43,674 bases of DNA from JBIOJM01 sp044450785 (lineage in GTDB: Bacteria > Planctomycetota > Planctomycetia > Isosphaerales > Isosphaeraceae), in contig JBIOJM010000045.1 of assembly GCA_044450785.1 (NCBI GenBank), forward strand, positions 1 through 43,674, given 5' to 3'. Below are positions 31,807 to 39,782 of the stretch, piece after piece; positions within the stretch are counted from its first letter, which is position 1, and each line of letters begins with the position of its first letter. The notes under the pieces are model-generated. The model searched no databases and was not told the DNA's origin. It saw only the letters and a list, made by a program, of their open reading frames with translations. The position numbers and the translations under genes were made by a program.

Positions 31807-34800
31807 ATGGTGGATCGTGCGTGTGAGTGCGAAACAGACCGGCTGAGGCGGCACGTGGAGGGCCGGCTCGGGGAGGACGAGCAGGAACTGCTGGCCGCCC
31901 ATCTCGATCGTTGTGAACAGTGCCGCGGTTCGCTCGAGGCGCTGGCCGGCGACGACGGCTTATGGCGTGACCTGCGTTTTTTCCTGGTCGGCGAGCCGGA
32001 TCTTTCGCCGCCCCAGGTCCGGCCGGCCGGCCACGCTCGGGACGAGGGGCGGGGACGGCCCGCGCCCGATGACTGGGATGGGGGGCGGGCCGTCCTCGCC
32101 TTCCTCGATCCGCCGGCGGACCCCCGGTACATGGGTTCCTTGGGTCCGTATCAGATCCTTGAGGTCATCGGCCGAGGGGGGATGGGCGTGGTCTTGAAAG
32201 GATCGGATTCGGCCCTCGCCCGCGTCGTCGCGATCAAGGTCCTCGCCCCCGAGCTTTCATTCCTCGGCTCGGCCCGGCTGCGATTCGCCCGCGAGGCCAG
32301 GGCGGCTGCGTCGGTGGCCCACGACTATGTGGTCGCGATTCACGCGGTCGACTCGTGGAAGGGCCTCCCCTACCTCGTGATGCAATACGTCCCCGGCAAG
32401 TCGCTTCAGGGCCGGATCGAGCGCGACGGCCCGCTCGCCGTGCGCGAAGTGCTCCGGATTGGCATGCAAGTGGCTTCGGGCCTGGCAGCGGCACACGCAC
32501 AGGGGCTCGTACACCGCGACATCAAGCCGGCGAATATCCTCCTCGAGAACGGCATCGAGCGAGTCAAGATCACTGACTTCGGTCTCGCCCGCGCGGCCGA
32601 CGACGCGAGCATCAGCCAGAGCGGCGTAGCCGCTGGGACGCCGCACTACATGGCGCCTGAGCAGGCCAAGTGCGAGCCCATCGACCCCCGAGTCGACCTC
32701 TTTGGCCTCGGCGGGGTCATGTACGCCATGTGTACGGGACACCCACCGTTCCGGGCCGAGACCGCGCTGGCGGTCCTGCGTCGCGTTTGCGAAGACACCC
32801 CGAGGCCGATCCGGGCCGACCACCCCGAGGTTCCGGGCTGGCTCGAGGCGATCATCGCCAAGCTGCTTGCCAAGGACCCGGCTGACCGGTTCCAGACGGC
32901 CGCGGAGGTCGCGCAACTTCTCGGTCAATGCCTGGTCTACCTCGAGCGGCCGACCTACGCGCCGCCGTTCCCGTGCGAACGGGAGCACAGGCGCTTTCCC
33001 AGTCTTGGGAGGCGACGGAGGCTCGCGGCGGTGGTGCTGCTGGCGCTCGCCGCCGGACTCGGGGCGACGGAGGCCGCCGGACTCACGCGCATCGCGGGGT
33101 TCCTCGTCACGGGAATTGGCGTGTCGGCCGAGGAGATCGACGTCGACTTCACGAAGCAGACTTACGATCGTTGGCTGTTCCGTCCGGAGGCGGGGCTCGA
33201 CGGTGGGCGTTGGGATACGAAGGGCATCGGCCTCCACGCCTCGGTTCCGAAAGGGCAAACGTCCCGCGGACCGCTTCGATTCAAGGGTCTGATGCATCTC
33301 GAAGGGGATTTCGAGATCGTCGCCGACTTCGAGATCATCCGGCTCCCCCGGCCTAACGAACCTCCGGCGGGGGCAACGGTCAAGGACCCGACCAACAACA
33401 TCGAGATCTTCCTGTACGCCCCGGGCTGCATGGTGACGGTCTTTCGGGACCATCGTCCCTCGGGTGAGGGATGGGGTTTTTACGCACAGTCGCCCGAAGG
33501 GGGCTCGACGCTCCGTCACTTTCCCGCCACGGGGAAGTCAGGCCGGCTTGGCGTCAGCCGCTCGGGAGACCAGCTCGCGTTCCTCCGCTCCGAGGCTGAC
33601 GGAACGCTCGTCGAGATGGGAACCGTCAAGTTCAGCACCGTGCCGATCGCCGATCTCGGGCTTCAGGCCCTGGCGCTGCGGAGTCCCGACGCGATCGATG
33701 TCCGTTTCGAGCGGCTCTCGGTCAAGGCCGACAAGATCGTCAGGCTCCACGAGCCGCCGTCGACCGGCTGGGGCGGAGGAACCTGGTTGACGCTGGCCGC
33801 GGTCGTCGCGGTGTTCATTAGCGCCCTGGCGGCATGGCGGCTGCGGTCCGGCCGCGATCAGACACCGAAGCCGATGCCCGCCGTCAAGCCCGCGGTCGCC
33901 TCGTCGGCAAGAACGGCGGTGAAGCCGGCCGCCGCGAAGCCGAGTCGCGGGCTCACGCTCATCGAGCTTTTGGTTGTTATGGCGGTAATCGCCATCCTCA
34001 TTGCCGTTCTGCTGCCGGCCGTCCAGGCCGGGCGCGAGGCGGCGCGGCGAGCTCAGTGCGCGAACAACCTGAAGCAGATCAGCCTGGCCCTTGCAAATTA
34101 CCAGTCGGCCCTCCGGGTCTACCCCTTCGGCGTTGGAGGCGGCGGTCCGCCCGGCTACGTTGTCAACCGCTGGTCGGCCCAGTCGCAACTTCTCCCTTAC
34201 GTCGAGCAGCCCGCCTTATTCAACTCGCTCAATTTCGCGGGGACCCCGTGGTTGAACCTCAATCCTGTTTTCGGGCCGATGAACCAGACCGCGCTGACGA
34301 CCAGCATCGCGGGCTTTCTCTGCCCGACCGACGTCGACCGGATTGACGATCCGCTCAACACAGCGCACAACTCCTACCGTGCCTGCGCCGGTACGCTCCC
34401 GTACAATCTGAAAAACGACTCGCCGGACTTCACTGGTCGGAATAACGGCGGCTTCTGGTTCCAGAGTGCGGTGTCACCGGACCGGGTCACTGACGGTCTG
34501 AGCATGACGGCGTTCTTCAGCGAGCGCTGCCTTGGAGACACGGCTGTCCCCGACCCGCTTTCAGACTATTATTTGACGAACGATACCGTGGCCGAGTGCC
34601 GATTGGCCGGGCCGGCAAACTCGCCCCGGCTAACCGACCCGTACGAGTGGTCGGGCGGTCGCTGGGCCGACGGGAACTCGCTTTATGCTCGCTATAACCA
34701 CACCCTCCCTCCCGGATATCCGAGTTGCCTGCTGGGAGGCTCGCAAGACTACGACAGCCAGACGGTGGTGACGGCGACGAGCCGCCACCCCGGCGGCGTG

Positions 34801-34917
34801 AACGTTATGACCGGCGACGGTTCGGTCCGATTCGTGAAGGCGTCGGTGAGCGCAAGCGTCTGGACGGCCCTGGGGACGATCGCGGGAGCAGAAGTGATCG
34901 ACGCGAACGCCTATTGA
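31807..34917 (+). CDS. Zinc-finger / Ser-Thr kinase / DUF1583-like / DUF1559 pseudopilin fusion
   Basis: ATG 31807 has AGGGAG 7 bases upstream. The 1036-residue product has, in order: an anti-sigma-type zinc finger (H32-x3-C36-x2-C39) and a kinase fold (about 118-385) with GRGGMGVV, Lys144, HRD Asp238, DFG Asp257 and MAPEQ, all intact. A membrane helix (about 406-424) follows, then a DUF1583-like beta-sandwich (about 443-650) and a second helix (about 660-677). A basic Pro/Ala linker leads to a type IV prepilin signal, SRG715|LTLIELLV with Glu720 at +5, and a full DUF1559 domain to the C-terminus (SRHPGGVNVMTGDGSVRFV). The topology places kinase and linker inside, DUF1583 and DUF1559 outside. 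Prepilin peptidase could cut after Gly715. It is in an operon with the ECF sigma factor and probably the amidase 74 bases downstream. Confidence 0.9.
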   Translation: MVDRACECETDRLRRHVEGRLGEDEQELLAAHLDRCEQCRGSLEALAGDDGLWRDLRFFLVGEPDLSPPQVRPAGHARDEGRGRPAPDDWDGGRAVLAFLDPPADPRYMGSLGPYQILEVIGRGGMGVVLKGSDSALARVVAIKVLAPELSFLGSARLRFAREARAAASVAHDYVVAIHAVDSWKGLPYLVMQYVPGKSLQGRIERDGPLAVREVLRIGMQVASGLAAAHAQGLVHRDIKPANILLENGIERVKITDFGLARAADDASISQSGVAAGTPHYMAPEQAKCEPIDPRVDLFGLGGVMYAMCTGHPPFRAETALAVLRRVCEDTPRPIRADHPEVPGWLEAIIAKLLAKDPADRFQTAAEVAQLLGQCLVYLERPTYAPPFPCEREHRRFPSLGRRRRLAAVVLLALAAGLGATEAAGLTRIAGFLVTGIGVSAEEIDVDFTKQTYDRWLFRPEAGLDGGRWDTKGIGLHASVPKGQTSRGPLRFKGLMHLEGDFEIVADFEIIRLPRPNEPPAGATVKDPTNNIEIFLYAPGCMVTVFRDHRPSGEGWGFYAQSPEGGSTLRHFPATGKSGRLGVSRSGDQLAFLRSEADGTLVEMGTVKFSTVPIADLGLQALALRSPDAIDVRFERLSVKADKIVRLHEPPSTGWGGGTWLTLAAVVAVFISALAAWRLRSGRDQTPKPMPAVKPAVASSARTAVKPAAAKPSRGLTLIELLVVMAVIAILIAVLLPAVQAGREAARRAQCANNLKQISLALANYQSALRVYPFGVGGGGPPGYVVNRWSAQSQLLPYVEQPALFNSLNFAGTPWLNLNPVFGPMNQTALTTSIAGFLCPTDVDRIDDPLNTAHNSYRACAGTLPYNLKNDSPDFTGRNNGGFWFQSAVSPDRVTDGLSMTAFFSERCLGDTAVPDPLSDYYLTNDTVAECRLAGPANSPRLTDPYEWSGGRWADGNSLYARYNHTLPPGYPSCLLGGSQDYDSQTVVTATSRHPGGVNVMTGDGSVRFVKASVSASVWTALGTIAGAEVIDANAY
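33943..33966 (+). other. Internal prepilin-peptidase-like site in the kinase fusion
   Basis: Codons 713-720 encode S-R-G-L-T-L-I-E. Gly at -1 and Glu at +5 meet the classical type IV prepilin rule, with a basic linker before it and a hydrophobic helix after it. Such a site is normally within the first 30 residues of a protein; here it follows 714 residues of kinase and sensor. Confidence 0.7.
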
Positions 34918-34991
34918 CCGCGGCCGGTTCCGTAAATTATGAATGTCCTCTTCGGCCCATTCGACCGCTATGCGTTTCCAGGGACTCAGTT

Positions 34992-36728
34992 ATGATGAAC
35001 CGACGAAGAGCGCTGGCGGTTCTCGGCAGTGCCGGGCTCGGGACTCCTGTTTTTCAGCGTGCGTTGGCGGCGAAGGCTGGGGAGGGACCGGTATCTCCCG
35101 AAATGGTTGCAGACGCCGAGTGGGTCGCAGGGATCAAGCTCACTCCAGCCCAGCGCGAGGCGGCAGCCAACCATCTGAATAAGTATCGAGAATCGACGAA
35201 ACGCATTCGCGCGATCGAACTTGACAATTCGCAGCGTCCTGGGCTTGTCTTTACGCCGTTGACAAGTCCCGCGTCACGACCCGACCCGCGCGGTTATCAA
35301 GTTGTGGCATCGCCGATGCCGGTTTCGCGCGCGCTGGCACGCCCCAACTCCGACGAGGACTTGGCGTTCGCTTCGATCCGACACATCGGGTCCTTGATAC
35401 GCAGCCGAAAGATTTCATCTGTCGAACTGACGAAGCTCTACCTTGCCCGTCTGCGCCGCTACGACCCGTTGCTCAAATGCGTCGTGACATTCATGGACGA
35501 GGTCGCGCTCCAACAGGCGCAGCGAGCTGACCGTGAGCTAGCTGAGGGGAAGGATCGTGGGGCGCTGCACGGGATTCCGTGGGGGCTGAAGGACGTCATC
35601 GCCTATCCCGGCTACCCCACGACCTGGTGCGCCCCGCAGTATCGCAACCGCGTTATCAACGTGAAAGCGGCGGTCGCCGAGCGGCTGGAAAATGCGGGGG
35701 CCGTGCTCATCGCCAAGCTCGCGACCAACCCATTCGCAGGAGGCGGAGTTCAATGGTACCGCGGCCTCACCCGGAGTCCCTGGAACCCGCACTTGGATGC
35801 AGCGGGCTCGTCATCGGGCTCCGGCTCGGCGATCGCCGCCGGACTCGTCGGCTTCTCGATTGCGACGGATACGGGCGGGAGCATTATCCACCCGTCGATG
35901 CGCTGCGGCACCGTCGGGCTGCGTCCAACCTACGGACGCGTGAGCCGGTACGGCTGCATGCAATTGTGCTGGTCGCTCGATACGGTCGGGCCGATCTGTC
36001 GCAGCGCCGACGACTGCGGATTGGTCTTTGCCGCGATCCACGGCGCCGATCCGCGAGACGCGGTTTCCGTCGATCGCCCCTATGTGTGGCCCTCCTCTCG
36101 CGACATTTCCACGACCCGCGTGGGCTACTCCCCGGAAAACGGCAAAGATGAAGATCGCGAGGAACTGCGGGTCCTGCGCGGGCTCGGCGTCAAACTCGTG
36201 CCCATTCGAAAGACGAAACTGTTGGACGATTACGGCCTGACGTTCGAGTTGATTGAAGCGGTCGTCGCGATGGAGTCGGCCGCGTCGTTCGACGAGCTGA
36301 CACGTCGCGGGGAGCCGAAAGGAGTCCACGGTTGGCCCAGGTATTGGGCGTACGGCCATCTTTTGTCGGCGGTCGATTACCTGAAATTCAGCCGGTTGCG
36401 GGCGATCTTGATGGAACGGCTCGAGAAGTTGATGCAGACAATCGACATCTATCTCGGAGATGAGTTGGGGCTGTACACAAATCTCGCCGGGCATCCGGTA
36501 CTTGTATTCCCCAAGAAGTTCGAGAAAGACCACGGCTTCCTCGTGCCTCGACCGCAGTTCATGGCAGGCCGCGCTTACGATGAGAGCACGCTGCTGGCTC
36601 TCACGGACGCTTATCAACGGGCGATTGGCCTCAACGAACGGCCGCCGCTCGAGAAATTCCTGGCCGAGAAGGACCAGTTCCTCAAAGAGGAAAAACTCCC
36701 GGACGAGAATAAACTCTACACCGACTAG
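34992..36728 (+). CDS. Tat-exported amidase-signature hydrolase
   Basis: ATG 34992 (or 34995) has GGGA 7 bases upstream and opens a twin-arginine leader, MMNRRRALAVLGSAGLG. The upstream frame extension overlaps the previous gene and is rejected. The 578-residue product carries the amidase signature. The Ser-Ser-Lys catalytic set is Lys200 (GIPWGLKDVI), cis-Ser at 274 or 275 (AGSSSGSGSAIAAG) and nucleophile Ser297 (TDTGGSI). The family hydrolyses amide bonds. The substrate here is unknown. An N-terminal helical segment (about 30-75) precedes the amidase fold. It sits 74 bases after the kinase-pseudopilin gene and may be part of its operon. Confidence 0.88.
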   Translation: MMNRRRALAVLGSAGLGTPVFQRALAAKAGEGPVSPEMVADAEWVAGIKLTPAQREAAANHLNKYRESTKRIRAIELDNSQRPGLVFTPLTSPASRPDPRGYQVVASPMPVSRALARPNSDEDLAFASIRHIGSLIRSRKISSVELTKLYLARLRRYDPLLKCVVTFMDEVALQQAQRADRELAEGKDRGALHGIPWGLKDVIAYPGYPTTWCAPQYRNRVINVKAAVAERLENAGAVLIAKLATNPFAGGGVQWYRGLTRSPWNPHLDAAGSSSGSGSAIAAGLVGFSIATDTGGSIIHPSMRCGTVGLRPTYGRVSRYGCMQLCWSLDTVGPICRSADDCGLVFAAIHGADPRDAVSVDRPYVWPSSRDISTTRVGYSPENGKDEDREELRVLRGLGVKLVPIRKTKLLDDYGLTFELIEAVVAMESAASFDELTRRGEPKGVHGWPRYWAYGHLLSAVDYLKFSRLRAILMERLEKLMQTIDIYLGDELGLYTNLAGHPVLVFPKKFEKDHGFLVPRPQFMAGRAYDESTLLALTDAYQRAIGLNERPPLEKFLAEKDQFLKEEKLPDENKLYTD

Positions 36729-36924
36729 GGCCGGAGCCGAGGTGGCCGAAAACCGCCTCGGTTGGTGTAGCCAGCCCGAGGCTGGGATCGGGCGTGAATT
36801 CGAGCACTCGGAGGGTCGGGATGCTTCATGGCAAGGCCGCGGCGGTGGATGCAAAGACATCGATCCGCCATGTGGTTTCCTGTTCCATTGCTACTGACAA
36901 TCTCATGAGAAAAGGAGCCTTGCG

Positions 36925-38721
36925 ATGGCCGTCCGAGAGATCAAAAGCTGTGTGCTCTTCATCACCGTCTTGATCGCACCAGCGGCAAGCTGCGGGCCCG
37001 TGTTCGGCGACGAGCCACCCGCCAGCCTCCCGGCCGATTTCAGTGCCCGCGTGGATGAGCTCTTCGCGAAGTGGAATCGTCGGCATACCCCGGGCTGCGT
37101 CGTCGGAATCGTGCATCGCGGGCAGCTTATCTATAGCAAGGGCTTCGGCTCGGCCAACCTGGAATACCGAGCGCCCAACACGCCGCAGACCGTGTTTGAG
37201 GTCATGGCGGTCTCCCAATCGCTGACCTGCGTCTGCCTCGCAATGCTCTTGGACGAAGGGAAAATCTCGCCCGAGGACGACCTCCGCAAGTTCGTGCCGG
37301 AGATGCATCCGTTCGATCCGCCAATTCGAATTCGAGATATGGTCCGCTGCCGGACCGGCTTGTGGGACCAAATCGCGGTGCCGGCCCTCGTCGGCTGGGA
37401 GATTGCGCCTCTTCAGCATCCCTATACGGAAGCGGACCTCTTGAGCCTGCTGGCCGGGCAGAAGACGCTGCCTTTCCAGCCGGGGTCGCAATATCGATAT
37501 GGCATGGGCGACTATTTCCTGCTGGGGCTCATCGTGAAACGGATCAGCGGAGAATCCCTGGCCGAGTTTGCCCGGAAGCGCGTCTTCGCGCCGCTCGGCA
37601 TGAGTCGCACCTTTTTCGAAGAAGACCCGGGAGCTGTCATCGAGCAGCGCGCGGTCGGCCATTACAAACGCGTCGGCGATGCCTGGCACCTGTGGCGGCC
37701 CACTGCGTACATGGTAGGCGGAGCCGGATTGCAGACATGCGTCGAAGATCTCTGCCGCTGGGACCAGAACTTCGCGCGCAACCGTCTGCCGGGAGGGAAG
37801 TATCTCGATGAGTTCTTCCGAGAGGGCACGCTCCTGGGGAATCGCTCTTGCCTCGATGCGGATGCCGCCCTCAAGGAGAACGACCCCGAGGCGCGGCGAA
37901 AGTCGCCGCCCGGCCAGTACCGCGGGCTGAGGCGCCGGCAATTCACGGGTGGTGCGTGGGGCATCAATGCCGCGATGGCCCAGTTTCCTGACCAAGAATT
38001 CACGGTCATCTGCCTGAGCAACAATGACGACATCGCATCTTGGAAGATGACCCAACGCATCGCAGACCTCGCACTCGGCGACCGCCTTGCGCCCCAGGCG
38101 TCCAGGCCCCCGGCCCCCGCGGCGAGCGAACTGCCGACGGTCGAGCTCAAGGAGGCCGAGTTGCGCGACAAGGTCGGTGCGTATCGCACGAAAAGCAACG
38201 GGGTCATCTGGCGGATCACACTTCGGGACGGGACGCTCCAGTTGACGGACCAGTTTCACGGGACCTGTCCTCTCCGGCCCTTGAGCGCCACTCGCTTCGA
38301 TCCCGAGGGCCCGGGGTTTTCTCCCACCACCCAGCTCGTCTTCTCGCGGCCCGTGGCCGGATCGCCCTGGTCTCTGATGGAAGAGTGGGATCTGCCGGAC
38401 AACAAGGCAAGAATCGAATTCCAGGCGGTCGAACTGGTCGATCCGACCCCGGATCAGCTCAAAGAATACGCCGGCCGGTACGAGAGCGATGAGCTCGCAG
38501 CGACCTATCGGCTGGAAGTTCGCGACGGGCGGCTTTGGCTGCGCGTGAACAGCCGGCGGTGGGAGGCGCTCGACGCAACCGTCCATGACGAATTTGTTCA
38601 TATACAGGAGCCCTCAGACATCCGCATCATTACCTTTCTGCGGAATGAGAAGGGCGAAGTGACCGGTCTTTCGATCGATATCGGCGGCCGGCTGAGAGGA
38701 ATCCGGTTTACGAAGCGATGA
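36925..38721 (+). CDS. Beta-lactamase-fold protein with degenerate catalytic motifs
   Basis: ATG 36925 has AAGGAG 8 bases upstream. The 598-residue product has a signal peptide (about 1-29), then a serine beta-lactamase/transpeptidase-like fold (about 35-385). Alignment by eye gives A95-V-S-Q98 where the family has S-x-x-K, so both catalytic Ser and Lys are replaced. The Y-x-N motif reads Y192-G-M194. The H-x-G motif region reads FTGG (340-343) with no His. The LTHTSG segment is VRCRTG. The fold is kept (FLLGLIVKRISGE; ICLSN), so this is likely a pseudoenzyme with a binding role. Two C-terminal beta-rich domains (about 410-500 and 510-598) follow. It is 196 bases downstream of the amidase on the same strand. 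Confidence 0.85.
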   Translation: MAVREIKSCVLFITVLIAPAASCGPVFGDEPPASLPADFSARVDELFAKWNRRHTPGCVVGIVHRGQLIYSKGFGSANLEYRAPNTPQTVFEVMAVSQSLTCVCLAMLLDEGKISPEDDLRKFVPEMHPFDPPIRIRDMVRCRTGLWDQIAVPALVGWEIAPLQHPYTEADLLSLLAGQKTLPFQPGSQYRYGMGDYFLLGLIVKRISGESLAEFARKRVFAPLGMSRTFFEEDPGAVIEQRAVGHYKRVGDAWHLWRPTAYMVGGAGLQTCVEDLCRWDQNFARNRLPGGKYLDEFFREGTLLGNRSCLDADAALKENDPEARRKSPPGQYRGLRRRQFTGGAWGINAAMAQFPDQEFTVICLSNNDDIASWKMTQRIADLALGDRLAPQASRPPAPAASELPTVELKEAELRDKVGAYRTKSNGVIWRITLRDGTLQLTDQFHGTCPLRPLSATRFDPEGPGFSPTTQLVFSRPVAGSPWSLMEEWDLPDNKARIEFQAVELVDPTPDQLKEYAGRYESDELAATYRLEVRDGRLWLRVNSRRWEALDATVHDEFVHIQEPSDIRIITFLRNEKGEVTGLSIDIGGRLRGIRFTKR

Positions 38722-38734
38722 GGGGGGAAAGGAC

Positions 38735-38935
38735 ATGATGAGGATCGTGGAGCGGAAGGTCGCTCGGACGATCTTCAGGAAGTACTTCGGCCCCGATGAA
38801 GGCCGGTGGGACCCACGGTTCCGCGAAGACATCGATGGGGAGACCGGCGTGCCCATTCCGCACTGCTCAGGACCCGTTCGCCTTCCGCAGTCGACCCCGT
38901 CACCGGCTCCGTTGAGTCCCTCAATCCGCGACTGA
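38735..38935 (+). CDS. Possible small ORF coupled to the beta-lactamase-like gene
   Basis: A 66-residue frame begins at ATG 38735, 13 bases after the preceding stop, with a very strong GGGGGGAAAGGA ribosome-binding site. The first 40 residues are charged and helical (RIVERKVARTIFRKYF), but the last part is Pro/Ser-rich and resembles non-coding sequence. It may be the remnant of a longer gene. No family is recognised. Confidence 0.3.
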   Translation: MMRIVERKVARTIFRKYFGPDEGRWDPRFREDIDGETGVPIPHCSGPVRLPQSTPSPAPLSPSIRD

Positions 38936-39308
38936 CTGCTTCGATTCCTGGACGTCTCTCATCCCGGTGTCGCGCCTCTGCGAGTCTTACCATCACCCGT
39001 GGCCGGACAGGCCCCTGGGCGGGTGAAAGTGCCCCGATCACGACCAGGATGGCAAGCTCTCTTCCCGGCACGCCTGGACTGAATGATCAAGGAACACACA
39101 TTCCTTCGCCGATTTCAGCTCTGTCGGGGCTGATCCGGCGATCGATCCGGATCCGGCCCTGCGACCCGGCTTGGTAAGAATTTGGTAAGACGGCTGGTCC
39201 TGCGACCCCAATGCGGCTGCAATCAATCTCATGAAACTGAGCGCCGTAACTGGCTGAGCGAATCACAACTTAAATGCCACCCCAACGTTAGTCCAACGCC
39301 ACGCTCGC
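38936..39308. other. Intergenic region upstream of tRNA-Leu fragment 3
   Basis: No convincing gene is seen. A frame at 39038-39232 on the minus strand has no family. TTGGTAAGA is directly repeated near 39173-39190. This is the distal flank of the tRNA-bounded segment, and no integrase is visible. Confidence 0.4.
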
Positions 39309-39377
39309 GGCAGACACTGAGGACTTAAAATCCTCCGGGCGGGACCGCCCATTCGGGTTCAATTCCCACCGCCGATA
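39309..39377 (+). repeat. tRNA-Leu(UAA) 3' fragment, copy 3
   Basis: It starts at the same base as copy 1 (GGCAGACAC). It keeps the anticodon arm GAGGA-CTTAAAA-TCCTC and the acceptor strand CGCCGAT (one change). The variable arm is different but self-pairing (GGGCG/CGCCC). The T-stem is damaged (TCGGG against CCCAC). No 5' acceptor strand precedes it. The following TACTTGACTTGGCC resembles the flank of copy 1. Confidence 0.8.
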
Positions 39378-39582
39378 CTTGACTTGGCCCGCTCTCGACA
39401 GATTTGTCACCAGCCGCCATTTCGAGGTCGTCGCACGACGCCAACGCAACGAGTACAACGTCGCCCCATGCGTAATCCCCGGCGCAGAAGCGGAGCGGCC
39501 GGTCTTCAGGCCCCGCCTGCCCCTGCAGAACGGCGGAGTATTCCGTCTGGTCAAATGGCGGTAGCTCTTTCGGCTTTTCCAT
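39325..39582 (-). CDS. Possible truncated hypothetical protein running into a tRNA fragment
   Basis: From ATG 39582 the minus strand encodes 85 residues. The first 67 look coding (MEKPKELPPFDQTEYSAVLQ; RPLRFCAGDYAWGDVVLVAL). The last 18 (from about VSAVGIEPE) are antisense tRNA-Leu sequence, and the stop lies in the anticodon loop. If real, the gene was truncated by whatever brought the tRNA fragment. No family is recognised and no clear ribosome-binding site is present. Confidence 0.3.
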   Translation of the reverse strand: MEKPKELPPFDQTEYSAVLQGQAGPEDRPLRFCAGDYAWGDVVLVALASCDDLEMAAGDKSVESGPSQVSAVGIEPEWAVPPGGF

Positions 39583-39782
39583 CGGTGCCGACTTGAACCG
39601 GTCGTCCCGGCCCAGCGAATCTTGTTTCCCGGCGGCTGATTCGACGTACCATGATAGGGTAGAATTGCGATAGGAATACTTGACGGCCGAGCAACAAATC
39701 CTGCCACCGGTCGAATAGCCTGGTGAACCGGGAGAATGCCGGAATGTCGCGGAGTCGCCAACCAACGCGAGGACTTGAGCCG

